DNA of 15,065 bases from an uncultured Eubacteriales bacterium (GCA_934630445.1 CAKTWY010000045.1:1-15065); one strand, 5' to 3'; positions 1 to 7,924 are shown, numbered from the stretch's first letter. A program made the numbers and translations. Notes: generated by a model not told the origin, from the sequence alone.

Positions 1-88
1 GGGTTTTGCAGACCCTGCGGCGCTGACCTGTCGAAAAATCCTTTCAGTATCCTGTGAGCTGATTTTACATCCCTTTTACGGCTATGCA

Positions 89-118
89 TTGGCGCGGATA
101 ACAAAAAGATGATATACT
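89..118 (+). promoter_or_regulatory. Candidate sigma-A promoter for the AraC-family regulator
   Basis: A TTGGCG -35 box at 89-94 and a TATACT -10 box at 113-118 are separated by 18 bases. Transcription would start near 125, leaving an untranslated leader of about 115 bases before the ATG at 239. I see no supported gene in bases 1-88. Confidence 0.5.
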
Positions 119-238
119 TGTCTGCAGGCAGGCGATGTCAATGCCTTTCGTGCCGTGTCGGACGCAACCGTGCAAAAACATATGGCGCCGTTCCCTGCGC
201 TTTTGCGTGCAGAGAAAGATACCGGAGGAGAGACCGCA

Positions 239-2398
239 ATGAAAAAAACGTATCATAAAATACGCATGAAATATATATGGTCTTATCTTGCGATTATCAT
301 CATCACCTGCACGGCGATCATCTCGGTCATCGTGTTTTATACCAACAACTTCTTTCGTGAGAAGCTTACGAACTTTTCACAGGCACAGATGCAGGAATGC
401 ATACGCGCGCTTGAAAATGTGATGGAAGAGTCGCGCCAGATCAGCATTGTCGCCTCCGGCGACCGGGAACTTACCCATTCGGAGGTTTTCTCCAGCAAGG
501 TCAGGGAATACGACGTGCTGCAGAAGCTGTCGTCCTATCGCCAGATGAGCACCAATTTCGATAATATTCTTCTGCGCTATATGGGTACAAACGAGCTTTT
601 TGACTGCGGGGCAAAATACAATATCGATAATATATCGCAGAAGGATGAGCTGGCTTTCCTCAGTGACGAGAGCGTGGTATTCCCGCTGCCGCTTTTGAGC
701 AAAGTCCACGCAGGGGCGGATATGATGAGCGCCGGCGAACAAAAAATCGCCATTACATATCCGGTGCCGTACGGCTCTTCCGAGCCGTATGCAAAGATCA
801 GCTGCCTGATGGATGATGAAGTCATCAGCGGCATTTTCAAAAGCCTGGAAGAAGAGCGTGCCGTCTCCATCTTTATCCGCAATGCGGGCGGCGAACTGTT
901 TTTTGAAAAAAATGTACACGGTGTGGAACATCCGCAGGACGTGTTTGACGCACCGCAGGATGTGCAGCGTGAATTTGTCGTTCTCCGCCAGGATTCGGAC
1001 ACCACCGGTATCTCTGCCGTACTTTTGATCGACCGGAAAAGCTTTTTTTCGCCGATTGCCGCAGTCAATCTGATCGTTTTTCTGATTACAGGAGTGATTC
1101 TTGCAATAGCGATCGCCTGCAATTTCCAGCTTTCGAAAAAGAACATCATGCCGATCGTCAAATTGCGTGAATACATCCTTATGAATGACATCGCGGAGCC
1201 GGAAGACGATTTTTCAGAACTTTTTCAGGGCGTGCAGGAGGTGTTTTCCGCCAACCAGATCCTCACCGAACAGCTTCAGGTGAGAAAGCGGATCATCACC
1301 AACAATATTTTGGAAAATATCGCCTTTGGATATCATCTGCCCAAACTCAAGGCCGATGTCGCGGCGCTGACGGAAATGGGTGTGCGCCTTGAGAGCCCGT
1401 ATTATATGGGTGCCTGCGTCAGGCTTCGTTCGCAGGAGCAGACGGCGGATAAAGCCGCTTTGCTGCTGGACGATTTCATTGAAAGCCGGAGCATCTGCGG
1501 GCGGCTTTTTCCAGTGTCCATGACGGAAAACGACCGTTTTGTCCTACTCATATGCAGCGAAACTGAAAATGAAGCATGGATTGCGGAGACGGCAGACGCA
1601 ATCAGACAATACTTTCAGAATAATGAAATTTATGTGACGGTGTCGCTCGGGTACATGGTCGGCAAAATGGAAGATATCTATTTGTCCGTCGCCTCGGCAT
1701 GTGCGATCGCCGAAAAGGACGCGCATATGACAAGCACGCCCGGACAGACGGCGCTGTCATGGCCCTATATCGTCAAAAAACAGCTTCTTATCAACCAGCT
1801 GGTGAAGATCAATAAAGGGGAGGAAGCGATCGTCATTATGCAGGAGCTGATCGATGAGATCGCCTCCGGCGGATATACCAACAAAATGACAGCTTGCATC
1901 AATGTCGTTCTCAGCACCGTGGCAAACGACCGCTTCCTGAACGAATCAGAGGAGCTTCAGGCGCTGATCGACGGCCTGATGGCATGTACCACCCCCCAGC
2001 AGGTCGGGCACAGCGGCGCGGCGATATTGCAGTATGTTTCCAGGCAGCTTTATGATCAGAGCCAGAGCCAGGAGCTCAGGCTGTTCAACGACATTGTGCG
2101 GTATATCAACGATAACTTTCAAAATGAACAGATGAGCCTGGAGTACGTCTCCAAAAAGTTCAACGTGTCCATTTATTATATCAGCAAATTTTTCAAAAAT
2201 ATCGCGGGATATAATTTTAATCAGTACATTACCCGCCTGCGCATGGAACGGGCCAAGGAGCTTCTCGCCAGCACCAAAAAGACGCTGCGCGAGATCACAG
2301 TGGAGATCGGCTATATCGACGAGTCGTCTTTTCTGCGAAAGTTCAAAAGCAATTTTGGTGAAACGCCAGGTCAGTACCGCAAGCGGGAAAGGGGTTAG
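239..2398 (+). CDS. Membrane-anchored AraC-family transcriptional regulator
   Basis: A 719-residue sensor-regulator on one chain. The ATG at 239 was chosen over an in-frame ATG at 155 because GGAGGAG (224-230) lies 8 bases upstream and the protein then begins with a basic segment and a membrane helix (about residues 13-32). A second membrane helix lies at about 271-297, so residues 33-270 form an extracytoplasmic loop that probably binds a ligand. Residues about 430-500 resemble the degenerate GGDEF-like domain often found in such regulators (inference from pattern). The C-terminus (about 612-719) is a typical AraC HTH_18 pair, with the VSKKFNVSIYYISKFFK first helix-turn-helix and the late ITVEIGYIDESSFLRKFK segment ending in TPGQYR. 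This architecture is common in Firmicutes near carbohydrate ABC transporters and glycosidases. No target genes are visible here: terminators follow it, so its regulon probably lies upstream of the window or elsewhere. Confidence 0.9.
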   Translation: MKKTYHKIRMKYIWSYLAIIIITCTAIISVIVFYTNNFFREKLTNFSQAQMQECIRALENVMEESRQISIVASGDRELTHSEVFSSKVREYDVLQKLSSYRQMSTNFDNILLRYMGTNELFDCGAKYNIDNISQKDELAFLSDESVVFPLPLLSKVHAGADMMSAGEQKIAITYPVPYGSSEPYAKISCLMDDEVISGIFKSLEEERAVSIFIRNAGGELFFEKNVHGVEHPQDVFDAPQDVQREFVVLRQDSDTTGISAVLLIDRKSFFSPIAAVNLIVFLITGVILAIAIACNFQLSKKNIMPIVKLREYILMNDIAEPEDDFSELFQGVQEVFSANQILTEQLQVRKRIITNNILENIAFGYHLPKLKADVAALTEMGVRLESPYYMGACVRLRSQEQTADKAALLLDDFIESRSICGRLFPVSMTENDRFVLLICSETENEAWIAETADAIRQYFQNNEIYVTVSLGYMVGKMEDIYLSVASACAIAEKDAHMTSTPGQTALSWPYIVKKQLLINQLVKINKGEEAIVIMQELIDEIASGGYTNKMTACINVVLSTVANDRFLNESEELQALIDGLMACTTPQQVGHSGAAILQYVSRQLYDQSQSQELRLFNDIVRYINDNFQNEQMSLEYVSKKFNVSIYYISKFFKNIAGYNFNQYITRLRMERAKELLASTKKTLREITVEIGYIDESSFLRKFKSNFGETPGQYRKRERG

Positions 2399-2554
2399 GA
2401 CGATTGGCATGATATCTGCTCTGCGGACAAAATGAAATAACCGCTTCGCGATGATTTTATTGTGTATGCCGTGTCTTCGAGGCTGGCTGAGAAGTTATGG
2501 CCGTGCCGCGGCAGACGGCGCATGGCCGTTCATCTATATGAAAGAAAGCAGGAT

Positions 2555-2587
2555 AAGGCGGAATGAGCCTACAGCTCATTCCGCCTT
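2555..2587. terminator. 14-bp perfect hairpin, probable terminator
   Basis: Perfect stem 2555-2568 with 2574-2587 and a 5-base loop (ctaca). The outer arms are AAGG and CCTT, so the T-tract is short on either strand. It lies about 157 bases downstream of the AraC stop. Confidence 0.6.
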
Positions 2588-2621
2588 TCCTGGCAGCTCG
2601 CTATTGCGGAACAAACAAAAT

Positions 2622-2659
2622 GCCCGAAACAGGACTGCTGTGCCTGTTTCGGGCGTTTT
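2622..2659. terminator. Bidirectional rho-independent terminator
   Basis: Perfect 12-bp stem (2622-2633 with 2643-2654; GCCCGAAACAGG arm) and a 9-base loop. It is followed by GTTTTG on the plus strand and by ATTTTGTTTG on the minus strand. It fits termination of both converging transcripts. Confidence 0.8.
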
Positions 2660-2743
2660 GATTCGGTTTAAAAAAGCTGCACCCGCGGACGCACGTCCGG
2701 CCGTACGCAACTCAGACTGTCGTGGATTTTAAGCGGCAGGACT

Positions 2744-3121
2744 TCAGTCATCCTCATACCGCCTGAGGTACGCCTGCAGCGCGCGCAGATCTTCGATCTC
2801 CAGCGCGTTGTCTCCGGCGAGCGCCTCCATGTGATGGCGTAGCTCGTGGCGCAGGGTCTTGCGCAGTTCCGCCTCCAGCTCCCCGGCCGCCGCATCGTGA
2901 AACAGCTGCCGGAACGAGCCGTAGTAAATGTTGATATACCGGCCCATCATGCTGTCCGTCACATATTCGCCGAGAATAAAATAATCGTCGTTTTTGGCAT
3001 GGGGGCTGCGCAGCGTGTCCGGCAGGAGGTTCACCCCGCCGTTCAGCGCCCTGAAAAATACGTCGGGCAGCTCGTCCATCAGCCGGCCGAGCATGTCCTG
3101 CATCTCATCGATGGAAATCAT
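2744..3121 (-). CDS. Small zinc metallopeptidase-family protein (PF06262-like)
   Basis: A 125-residue soluble protein with a zincin signature. HELRH at residues 92-96 gives the HExxH zinc site, with Glu99 close behind and a LEIED stretch after it. This is the form seen in the small minimal-MMP-like metallopeptidase family of Firmicutes and Actinobacteria, whose substrates are not known. The ATG at 3121 is preferred over an upstream in-frame ATG at 3148: the later start has AAAGGG just upstream and begins 10 bases after the stop of the DUF3048 gene, whereas 3148 would overlap it. It is the last gene of the minus-strand cluster. There is no signal peptide or membrane segment, so it should be cytoplasmic. 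Identification rests on the motif and length. Activity is inferred. Confidence 0.85.
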   Translation of the reverse strand: MISIDEMQDMLGRLMDELPDVFFRALNGGVNLLPDTLRSPHAKNDDYFILGEYVTDSMMGRYINIYYGSFRQLFHDAAAGELEAELRKTLRHELRHHMEALAGDNALEIEDLRALQAYLRRYEDD

Positions 3122-3131
3122 AATGCCCTTT

Positions 3132-4250
3132 CTATGAAATCGTGACATCCGTCGTCGTGGGCGCGCAGCAGATAAAGCTTTTGCCCGGCGCGACCTTCAG
3201 CGGCGTTCCGTCCGCAAGCGTGTATATCATGGGGGAGGCATGGTCTTTTTTCGACCATTTGATCTCGACCGCCTTGCCGCCGCAGGCGTAGTATCCCGTG
3301 CCGGAGCCGGTCGTCGTGATCTCGACCAGGTGAAGTTCCGACCCCGGCACGTCGCGCGCCTTCATGAAAAGGACAAATACGTTGCCGAAGGCGAGCTGCA
3401 CGTCATATTCCGCGTCCATATGCGCTTCTTCGTACTGAAAGCGCTTGTACGTTCCGCTCGCCTGGTCATACTCAAACCACACCTTGATGTAGCCGGAATA
3501 CGGAACGTCGATTTTGGCCGCGTTCTGCCCGCTCAGGGCCGAGTGCTCAGCGGAAAAATCAAATGCAGGCGCGGCGTCAGAATTGGAGATTTTTTCCGGT
3601 TTCTGCTTTGCGTATACGCTCTCGATGCGTTCGCCGGTCGTCAGCACACTGTGCTCGTAGCCGTTTTTCTTTTTGCGTTCGGCGTCGCGGTAGTAAATTT
3701 CCGCCTTGCCGTCCACGATACCGTCAAACGACAGCACATTTTTGCGCGAGCGGAGCGCCTCATAACCCGGAACGCTCGCCCCGATGTGGAAGAACACCGC
3801 GTTGTGATTTTCCGCCATATCAACAAAATAGGGCCGCGCTGAACGCACAGACCCGATTCGCCCGACGCGCGACGGATCCTGAAAAACGGCGAGCATGCGG
3901 TAAATGCGCCCTTCCGCCATCATCTCATAGATGATATCCGCCTTGGAGATACCCAGCTGCGGAATCGCCTGCTTCAGGTTGTTGATCATGACGGCAGCGG
4001 GTCTGCGCGCGGCCGCCTCCTCGCTCAGGCCGTCCGCCAGTCCTGTGAGGGGATTGACAGGCCCTTCGGGAATGGGATTGGGCGATTCGGCAATCTCATC
4101 TTCCGCCGGCTCCTCCGGCGGTGCGGGCTCAAAAACCTCTTCCGGCGGCGTGACCGGAGCGGGAGGGGAGGGCTTTGTGCAGGCGCTCAGCGGCGCGAGC
4201 AGCAGGAGGAACGCAAGCGCTATGCACAGTGCTTTTGTCGCGCTTCTCAT
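3132..4250 (-). CDS. DUF3048 (YerB-like) lipoprotein
   Basis: A 372-residue predicted lipoprotein. Residues 1-23 form a signal peptide ending in the lipobox LSAC with Cys24. A Pro/Glu-rich tether follows (about 25-65). The rest matches the YerB/DUF3048 family: NPLTGL near the start of the domain, then the RPAAVMINN, QLGISKADIIYE and RIGSVRSARPYF blocks, then a C-terminal half rich in beta strands (about 245-365) ending with the SFICCAPTTTDVTIS tail. The family is widespread in Firmicutes and its function is not established. It presumably acts on the outer face of the membrane. The ATG is 34 bases downstream of the DUF4364 stop and is preceded by GAGGTGG about 9 bases away, so co-transcription is likely. 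Confidence 0.92.
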   Translation of the reverse strand: MRSATKALCIALAFLLLLAPLSACTKPSPPAPVTPPEEVFEPAPPEEPAEDEIAESPNPIPEGPVNPLTGLADGLSEEAAARRPAAVMINNLKQAIPQLGISKADIIYEMMAEGRIYRMLAVFQDPSRVGRIGSVRSARPYFVDMAENHNAVFFHIGASVPGYEALRSRKNVLSFDGIVDGKAEIYYRDAERKKKNGYEHSVLTTGERIESVYAKQKPEKISNSDAAPAFDFSAEHSALSGQNAAKIDVPYSGYIKVWFEYDQASGTYKRFQYEEAHMDAEYDVQLAFGNVFVLFMKARDVPGSELHLVEITTTGSGTGYYACGGKAVEIKWSKKDHASPMIYTLADGTPLKVAPGKSFICCAPTTTDVTIS

Positions 4251-4284
4251 CGAAACATACCACCTCGGCGGCCAAAATTTGCGC

Positions 4285-4803
4285 CTATTCGTCAGGCGAA
4301 TAATCGCGCAGAAGCTCGTTCAGGATCCCGTTATAAATTTTTTCCGCGTTGCGTTTGAAATTACCCTCCAGCATAGAGGCCTGGTGCTCGTTTACGACCA
4401 TCATGCTGATGGATAGGTGCACACGGTAGTTATTTTCAGCGAGCTTTTCTGTGCTCGTCACGATGCCGGCGCTGCGGCGCAGCTCGCGCACCACGCGCAG
4501 CGCGGAGCGCTGCGCGCGCTCCCGCACAGAAAAGGGGATCTGCAGCTCGAACACCTCGGCGGCGTTGCGCCCCTTGTCTGTAATGGCGAAAACCGCGCCT
4601 GTTTCGCGCTCTTCGCGCAGCACGTGTCCTGTATCGACAAGCTCGTGAAATGCCTCTGCAAACTCGAGATAGCCGAACGCGTCGTCAATCAGGCAGATAT
4701 CGATGAGCGCCGTCTCGTCGACCGGGATGGGTAGGTACGTCATCGCATACAGGATCAGATATTTGATCTCGCTTTTTTCGCGGATAAAGCCGTATCTGGG
4801 CAA
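4285..4803 (-). CDS. DUF4364-family winged-helix protein
   Basis: A 172-residue protein of the DUF4364 family, found in Clostridia and thought from its fold to be a winged-helix DNA-binding protein. Visible traits are the early IKYLILYAM helix, a YLEFAEAFHELVDTGHV helix pair with a following AITDKGRNAAEVF wing typical of such domains, and a C-terminal helical/strand part. I place the start at the TTG at 4803. An ATG at 4818 lies in frame, but it sits directly against the GGAGG at 4815-4811, which is 7 bases upstream of the TTG. Translating from the ATG would make the ribosome binding site part of the gene. It lies 55 bases after galactokinase and before the DUF3048 lipoprotein gene. It may regulate this cluster, but that is only inferred from position. 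Confidence 0.88.
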   Translation of the reverse strand: MPRYGFIREKSEIKYLILYAMTYLPIPVDETALIDICLIDDAFGYLEFAEAFHELVDTGHVLREERETGAVFAITDKGRNAAEVFELQIPFSVRERAQRSALRVVRELRRSAGIVTSTEKLAENNYRVHLSISMMVVNEHQASMLEGNFKRNAEKIYNGILNELLRDYSPDE

Positions 4804-4808
4804 AAAAA

Positions 4809-4816
4809 CACCTCCC
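4809..4816 (-). promoter_or_regulatory. Ribosome binding site deciding a TTG start
   Basis: GGGAGGTG on the minus strand, 5-7 bases before TTG at 4803. It overlaps the G of a decoy ATG at 4818-4816, which supports the TTG as the true start of the DUF4364 gene. Confidence 0.8.
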
Positions 4817-4858
4817 ATTTGTCCGGCGTCTCAGCCGCCGGAGCGGATGGTCAAAAAA

Positions 4859-6046
4859 TCAGTCCGTCAGCTCACGCGCCCCATCGTCGGGGAGCGTGAC
4901 GTAGAACGCAGGCATGATGCCGGTCTTTTCATAATACCGCTCGCCGACCTGCTCCATAAAGAGCTCCACCTTGCCGCACGGCACAAGGCTGACCGTACAG
5001 CCGCCGAAACCGGCTCCCGTCATGCGCGCGCCGAGGACGCCGTCGATCTTCCTGGCCTCGTCGACCATACTGTCCAGCTCGAAGCCCGTCACCTCGTACA
5101 AATCGCGCAGCGAGTCATGCGACTGGTTCATCAGCGCGCCGAAAGCCTTCAGGTCGCCCGCGCGAAGCGCCGCGACGGAGGCACGCACGCGCTCGTTTTC
5201 CGATACGACGTGCAGCGCGCGGCGGTAGAGCACGGCGTCTTTGATCAGATGCGCCGCCGCTTCAAACTCCCGCCGCGAAAGCTCGCACAGGAGCGTGCGC
5301 TCCGGGTACGCATCTTTTAGCAGGCGCATCGCCTCGTCGCATTCCGCACGCCGTTCGTTGTATTTGGAATCACCGAGCCCGCGCTTTTTGCAGGTGTTGC
5401 CGATGACAAGGGCATAGCCCTCCATCGCAAGAGGAACAAGTTCATAATCAAGCGTTTTGCAGTTCAGCAGGATGGCGTGCCCGCGCTTCCCGTGCGCGGA
5501 GGCAAACTGATCCATAATCCCGCAGTTGACGCCGACAAACTGATTTTCCGAGCGCTGGCACAGTACAGCCAGCGAGGTAAGGTCGAGGTTGGGGGCCGTG
5601 TGCGCGCTTTCTGCGCCCAGCGTGACGAGCGCTACCGCCGTCGCTACCTGGATCGACGCCGAGGAGGAAAGGCCGGAGCCGAACGGGATATCGCTCCAGA
5701 AATACAGGTCGCACCCGCACAGCGGATAGCCCGCCTTTTGCAGCTCGGACGCTACGCCCAGCTGATAGGAGCCCCACGCGGTGCCCTTGAAAAAGTGCAG
5801 CTTTGAAAGCGGGCAGGCAACAAATATGCCGGGCAAATCGTCCGCAGCAAGGCGCACAAGGCCGTCCTCACGCGGACGTGCAGCAACGACCGTTACCAGA
5901 TCGAGCGCCGCGGGGAAGACGGCGCCGCCGTTGTAATCGATGTGCTCGCCGATGAGGTTGACGCGCGCAGGCGCGCAGAAAAAGCGCGGCGCCGGCCCCT
6001 CGCCGAAGACCTGTGCGAATTTTTCACGCAAATATTTTTTGTCCAT
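4859..6046 (-). CDS. galK: Galactokinase
   Basis: A 395-residue GHMP-family kinase that phosphorylates galactose at C1 using ATP, the first committed step of the Leloir pathway. All hallmarks are present: the galactokinase signature around GEHIDY (residues 33-38), the ATP-binding PFGSGLSSSAS (121-131), the CGIMDQF block with probable catalytic Asp179, and the C-terminal MTGAGFGGCTVSL motif. The length is normal for the family. The ATG at 6046 is preferred to a longer in-frame start at 6148, because AGAGGAA precedes it at suitable spacing and the conserved part starts soon after. The longer form would also overlap the upstream gene. No galT, galE, galM or transporter gene is in the window, so the rest of the pathway must lie elsewhere. 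The gene lies 62 bases after the NodB-like gene and is probably co-transcribed with it. Confidence 0.97.
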   Translation of the reverse strand: MDKKYLREKFAQVFGEGPAPRFFCAPARVNLIGEHIDYNGGAVFPAALDLVTVVAARPREDGLVRLAADDLPGIFVACPLSKLHFFKGTAWGSYQLGVASELQKAGYPLCGCDLYFWSDIPFGSGLSSSASIQVATAVALVTLGAESAHTAPNLDLTSLAVLCQRSENQFVGVNCGIMDQFASAHGKRGHAILLNCKTLDYELVPLAMEGYALVIGNTCKKRGLGDSKYNERRAECDEAMRLLKDAYPERTLLCELSRREFEAAAHLIKDAVLYRRALHVVSENERVRASVAALRAGDLKAFGALMNQSHDSLRDLYEVTGFELDSMVDEARKIDGVLGARMTGAGFGGCTVSLVPCGKVELFMEQVGERYYEKTGIMPAFYVTLPDDGARELTD

Positions 6047-6108
6047 GCTGATATTCCTCTTTCCATTTGTTTCTTGTGCCGCAGCGGTATGGCGGCGCAG
6101 CCGCCGGA

Positions 6109-7278
6109 TCACCGTATTTCCTGATGAAAGTTGACAGGCGTGTCCCACTCGCCGATGGGCAGCACCTGATGCCGGCTGCGCTCGAGGTAGTTCAGGATCG
6201 TCGGCAGCGCGGCGGCTGTGGTAGCGTCCGTACCAAAGCGGATATAGCTGGGCGCATCGGAGCGCGCGATTGCACGCCGCACGTTTGCAGCCATGGTGCG
6301 CGCGTCATTTCCTTCAGCGGAGAATGTGTCATCCCACAGCCTGTATCCGCCAAGGACAAGCGTGTCAAGCGCTTCGTCTGTCAGCGGCTCGCTCCCGCCG
6401 ATGATGCGCATCAGGCGCGTGCGCGTACTCAAAAGGCGTTTTAACACATCATTCCCCTCCCGCAGGGCCTGCGTGAGCGCGGCAGGAACATCTGCATCCG
6501 TGCTTGAAAGCAAAAGACCGACGGAATGTCCCTCGCCGAACGTACGGCGGACTTCGTCGCTGCGCGCTGCAAGGTCGTCCGGTTCAAAGAAAAACGTGGC
6601 GCGGTATTCATACTCTTTTAAAGTGTCCAGTATCGGCCCAAGCGCGTCGCCCGGAGCGACGTTAAACGTGAGGTAGACGTTCTGGACAATGGGCTCTTCT
6701 GCAGGAGGATCTTCCGGCTGGCTCGGCGGCACAGACGGATCGGGCGGCTGGGCGGCGGCTTCCTTTTCAGCGAGATATTTGGCGTAAGTCGCCTCGATGG
6801 CGGACGTCGCGACCGAGGAGAAAAGATAGTCCGACAGCAGGTTGGACGAGCTGCGGATGCGGATGGTCGCAAGCGGCGTCGTGTTCAGATAGGAGTATAA
6901 AAAGCCGAATTTCGACGCGACGAAACGCGCCGGAACATACAGAATGCCATTGACGGTGTACGCCTTCTGCTTGTACGAGTTCATCATCTCGTCGTACGCA
7001 AAGCCGCGCGCGAGGTCGAACGTCAGGATATAATCGAAATTGTAAAGCACAAACAGCTGCGCGCTTTCGTTATAAGAGCTTTTCAGCCCCAGCTGGCCGG
7101 TAAAGACCGTGTACGGCAGGTAGATGTCGCCGCCGATCCGTTCGGGCATGGTGGCGTCTTTCATGTCGAGATAATTGTTTTCAATGCATACTGTGCACAA
7201 AAGCGGCGTGGCCCCGGCAAAAAGAACAGGACAAAGCACAATGAGACAAAGCGCCAGCGCGGCGATGCGTTTTTTCAT
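6109..7278 (-). CDS. Secreted NodB-fold pseudoenzyme with copper-amine-oxidase-type N-terminal domain
   Basis: A 389-residue exported protein. The ATG at 7278 has GGAGGAA upstream and begins a signal peptide (MKKRIAALALCLIVL, likely cut after Ala23). Residues about 33-142 look like the copper-amine-oxidase N-terminal-like (stalk) domain, with paired IYLPYTVF and LYVPARFVASKFGF blocks. A Pro/Glu-rich linker spans about 174-200. Residues about 200-389 follow the polysaccharide deacetylase (NodB) pattern: VYLTF, ILDTLKEYEYRATFFF and GHSVG are clear. The metal and catalytic residues are gone: the usual TFDDGP reads TFNVAP (N206, V207), and the usual HSxxH after GHxIG reads LLSST. It should therefore lack metal-dependent deacetylase activity and may bind glycan. 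It is the first gene of the minus-strand cluster. Confidence 0.82.
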   Translation of the reverse strand: MKKRIAALALCLIVLCPVLFAGATPLLCTVCIENNYLDMKDATMPERIGGDIYLPYTVFTGQLGLKSSYNESAQLFVLYNFDYILTFDLARGFAYDEMMNSYKQKAYTVNGILYVPARFVASKFGFLYSYLNTTPLATIRIRSSSNLLSDYLFSSVATSAIEATYAKYLAEKEAAAQPPDPSVPPSQPEDPPAEEPIVQNVYLTFNVAPGDALGPILDTLKEYEYRATFFFEPDDLAARSDEVRRTFGEGHSVGLLLSSTDADVPAALTQALREGNDVLKRLLSTRTRLMRIIGGSEPLTDEALDTLVLGGYRLWDDTFSAEGNDARTMAANVRRAIARSDAPSYIRFGTDATTAAALPTILNYLERSRHQVLPIGEWDTPVNFHQEIR

Positions 7279-7388
7279 TCTGCTTCCTCCTTTTGTTTCG
7301 GGCCGGCAGGCGGTAAAGCGGCTGTATACGCGCTTCGCCCTTGCGGGCAAGCGGCGCGCGTGCGCATGGATCTGCACCCATTTTTTAT

Positions 7389-7417
7389 ATCATACCATCG
7401 CGGCGGTTAAATTGCAA
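7389..7417 (-). promoter_or_regulatory. Strong sigma-A promoter for the minus-strand cluster
   Basis: On the minus strand, TTGCAA (7417-7412) and TATGAT (7394-7389) are spaced 17 bases apart, with a TG extension just before the -10 box. Transcription would start near 7382, giving a leader of about 104 bases before the NodB-like gene. This is one of the best promoter matches in the window. Confidence 0.75.
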
Positions 7418-7552
7418 TCGATGGCAAAGTTGTCACAAAAAAACGACAAGTGCATCAAACATGAAAACAAGCTTCTTTTGTGCCTGCGTGTATAAGAAAG
7501 GGAATAATTGTCCAAAATGGAAATACAAATAAACGTGAAGGAGCTGATGCAT

Positions 7553-7849
7553 ATGAGTATGGCAAAAGCGCTGGAGGGTAAAAAAATGCTGACGTTTGGT
7601 TTACGCAGACAGGCGTTTGAAACAGGTAAAGCCGCCCGTGCCGCGGCGGACGAACTTCTTTCCGAGATCGAAGAGGCGGGCTTTCGCCTGCGCATGGCCA
7701 GGCAGCATTTCAATTCCGTCAGCGACCCGGCGATGGTCGACTCCTGCATTTTTGAGATCAACTCCCTGCAGGCGCGCTACAGCTATCTGCTTGCCCGCGC
7801 GAAAGCGGAGGATATCTCATGCGACCTGACGCATAAGATTTTGCGCTGA
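7553..7849 (+). CDS. DUF2508 (YaaL-like) family protein
   Basis: A 98-residue mainly helical protein. The segment ELLSEIEEAGFRLRMARQHF followed by NSVSDPAMVDSCIFEINSLQ and YSYLLARAK is the pattern of the DUF2508/YaaL family, small Firmicute proteins of unknown function, often encoded beside recR and bofA in Bacillus. Neither neighbour is here; it sits instead upstream of two spore coat-type genes. The start is uncertain: AAGGAG at 7537-7542 could serve the ATG at 7547 or 7553, and an in-frame ATG at 7517 or a TTG at 7508 (with AAAGGG just upstream) are also possible. I chose 7553 because it keeps a full ribosome binding site outside the gene. No signal peptide or membrane segment is seen. Confidence 0.7.
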   Translation: MSMAKALEGKKMLTFGLRRQAFETGKAARAAADELLSEIEEAGFRLRMARQHFNSVSDPAMVDSCIFEINSLQARYSYLLARAKAEDISCDLTHKILR

Positions 7850-7875
7850 GGGAAAGCTTTTTATGTCTGACGACA

Positions 7876-7896
7876 CGGGCTGTCAAACACAGCCCG
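7876..7896. other. Intercistronic hairpin
   Basis: Perfect 8-bp stem (7876-7883 with 7889-7896; CGGGCTGT arm) and 5-base loop, between the DUF2508 gene and the 61-residue coat-associated gene. No T-tract follows on the plus strand, so it is more likely an mRNA stability or processing element than a terminator. Confidence 0.4.
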
Positions 7897-7924
7897 AAAG
7901 TAAAATAAAGGAGCGTATCAAAAG

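Larger units (their letters stand above)
2399..2743. other. Gene-free convergent intergenic region
   Basis: This 345-base gap separates the end of the plus-strand AraC gene from the end of the minus-strand metallopeptidase gene. It holds two strong hairpins (annotated separately), a possible weaker GC-rich hairpin around 2685-2705 followed on the minus strand by T6, and no convincing gene. An open frame at 2451-2732 lacks a ribosome binding site, has no recognisable family and reads through both terminator hairpins. Confidence 0.7.

Noticed and set aside
377..1191. Two minus-strand frames inside the AraC gene
   Set aside because: Antisense shadows with no ribosome binding site; the AraC reading is continuous and well supported.
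2451..2732. 93-codon plus-strand frame in the convergent gap
   Set aside because: It crosses both terminator hairpins, has no ribosome binding site and an arginine-rich composition typical of non-coding frames.
3240..3842. 200-codon plus-strand frame
   Set aside because: Shadow of the DUF3048 lipoprotein gene, which has a lipobox and family motifs on the other strand.
4822..4842. 7-bp hairpin between galK and the DUF4364 gene considered as a terminator
   Set aside because: It has no T-tract on the minus strand and the next ribosome binding site follows directly; it is more likely an intercistronic fold.
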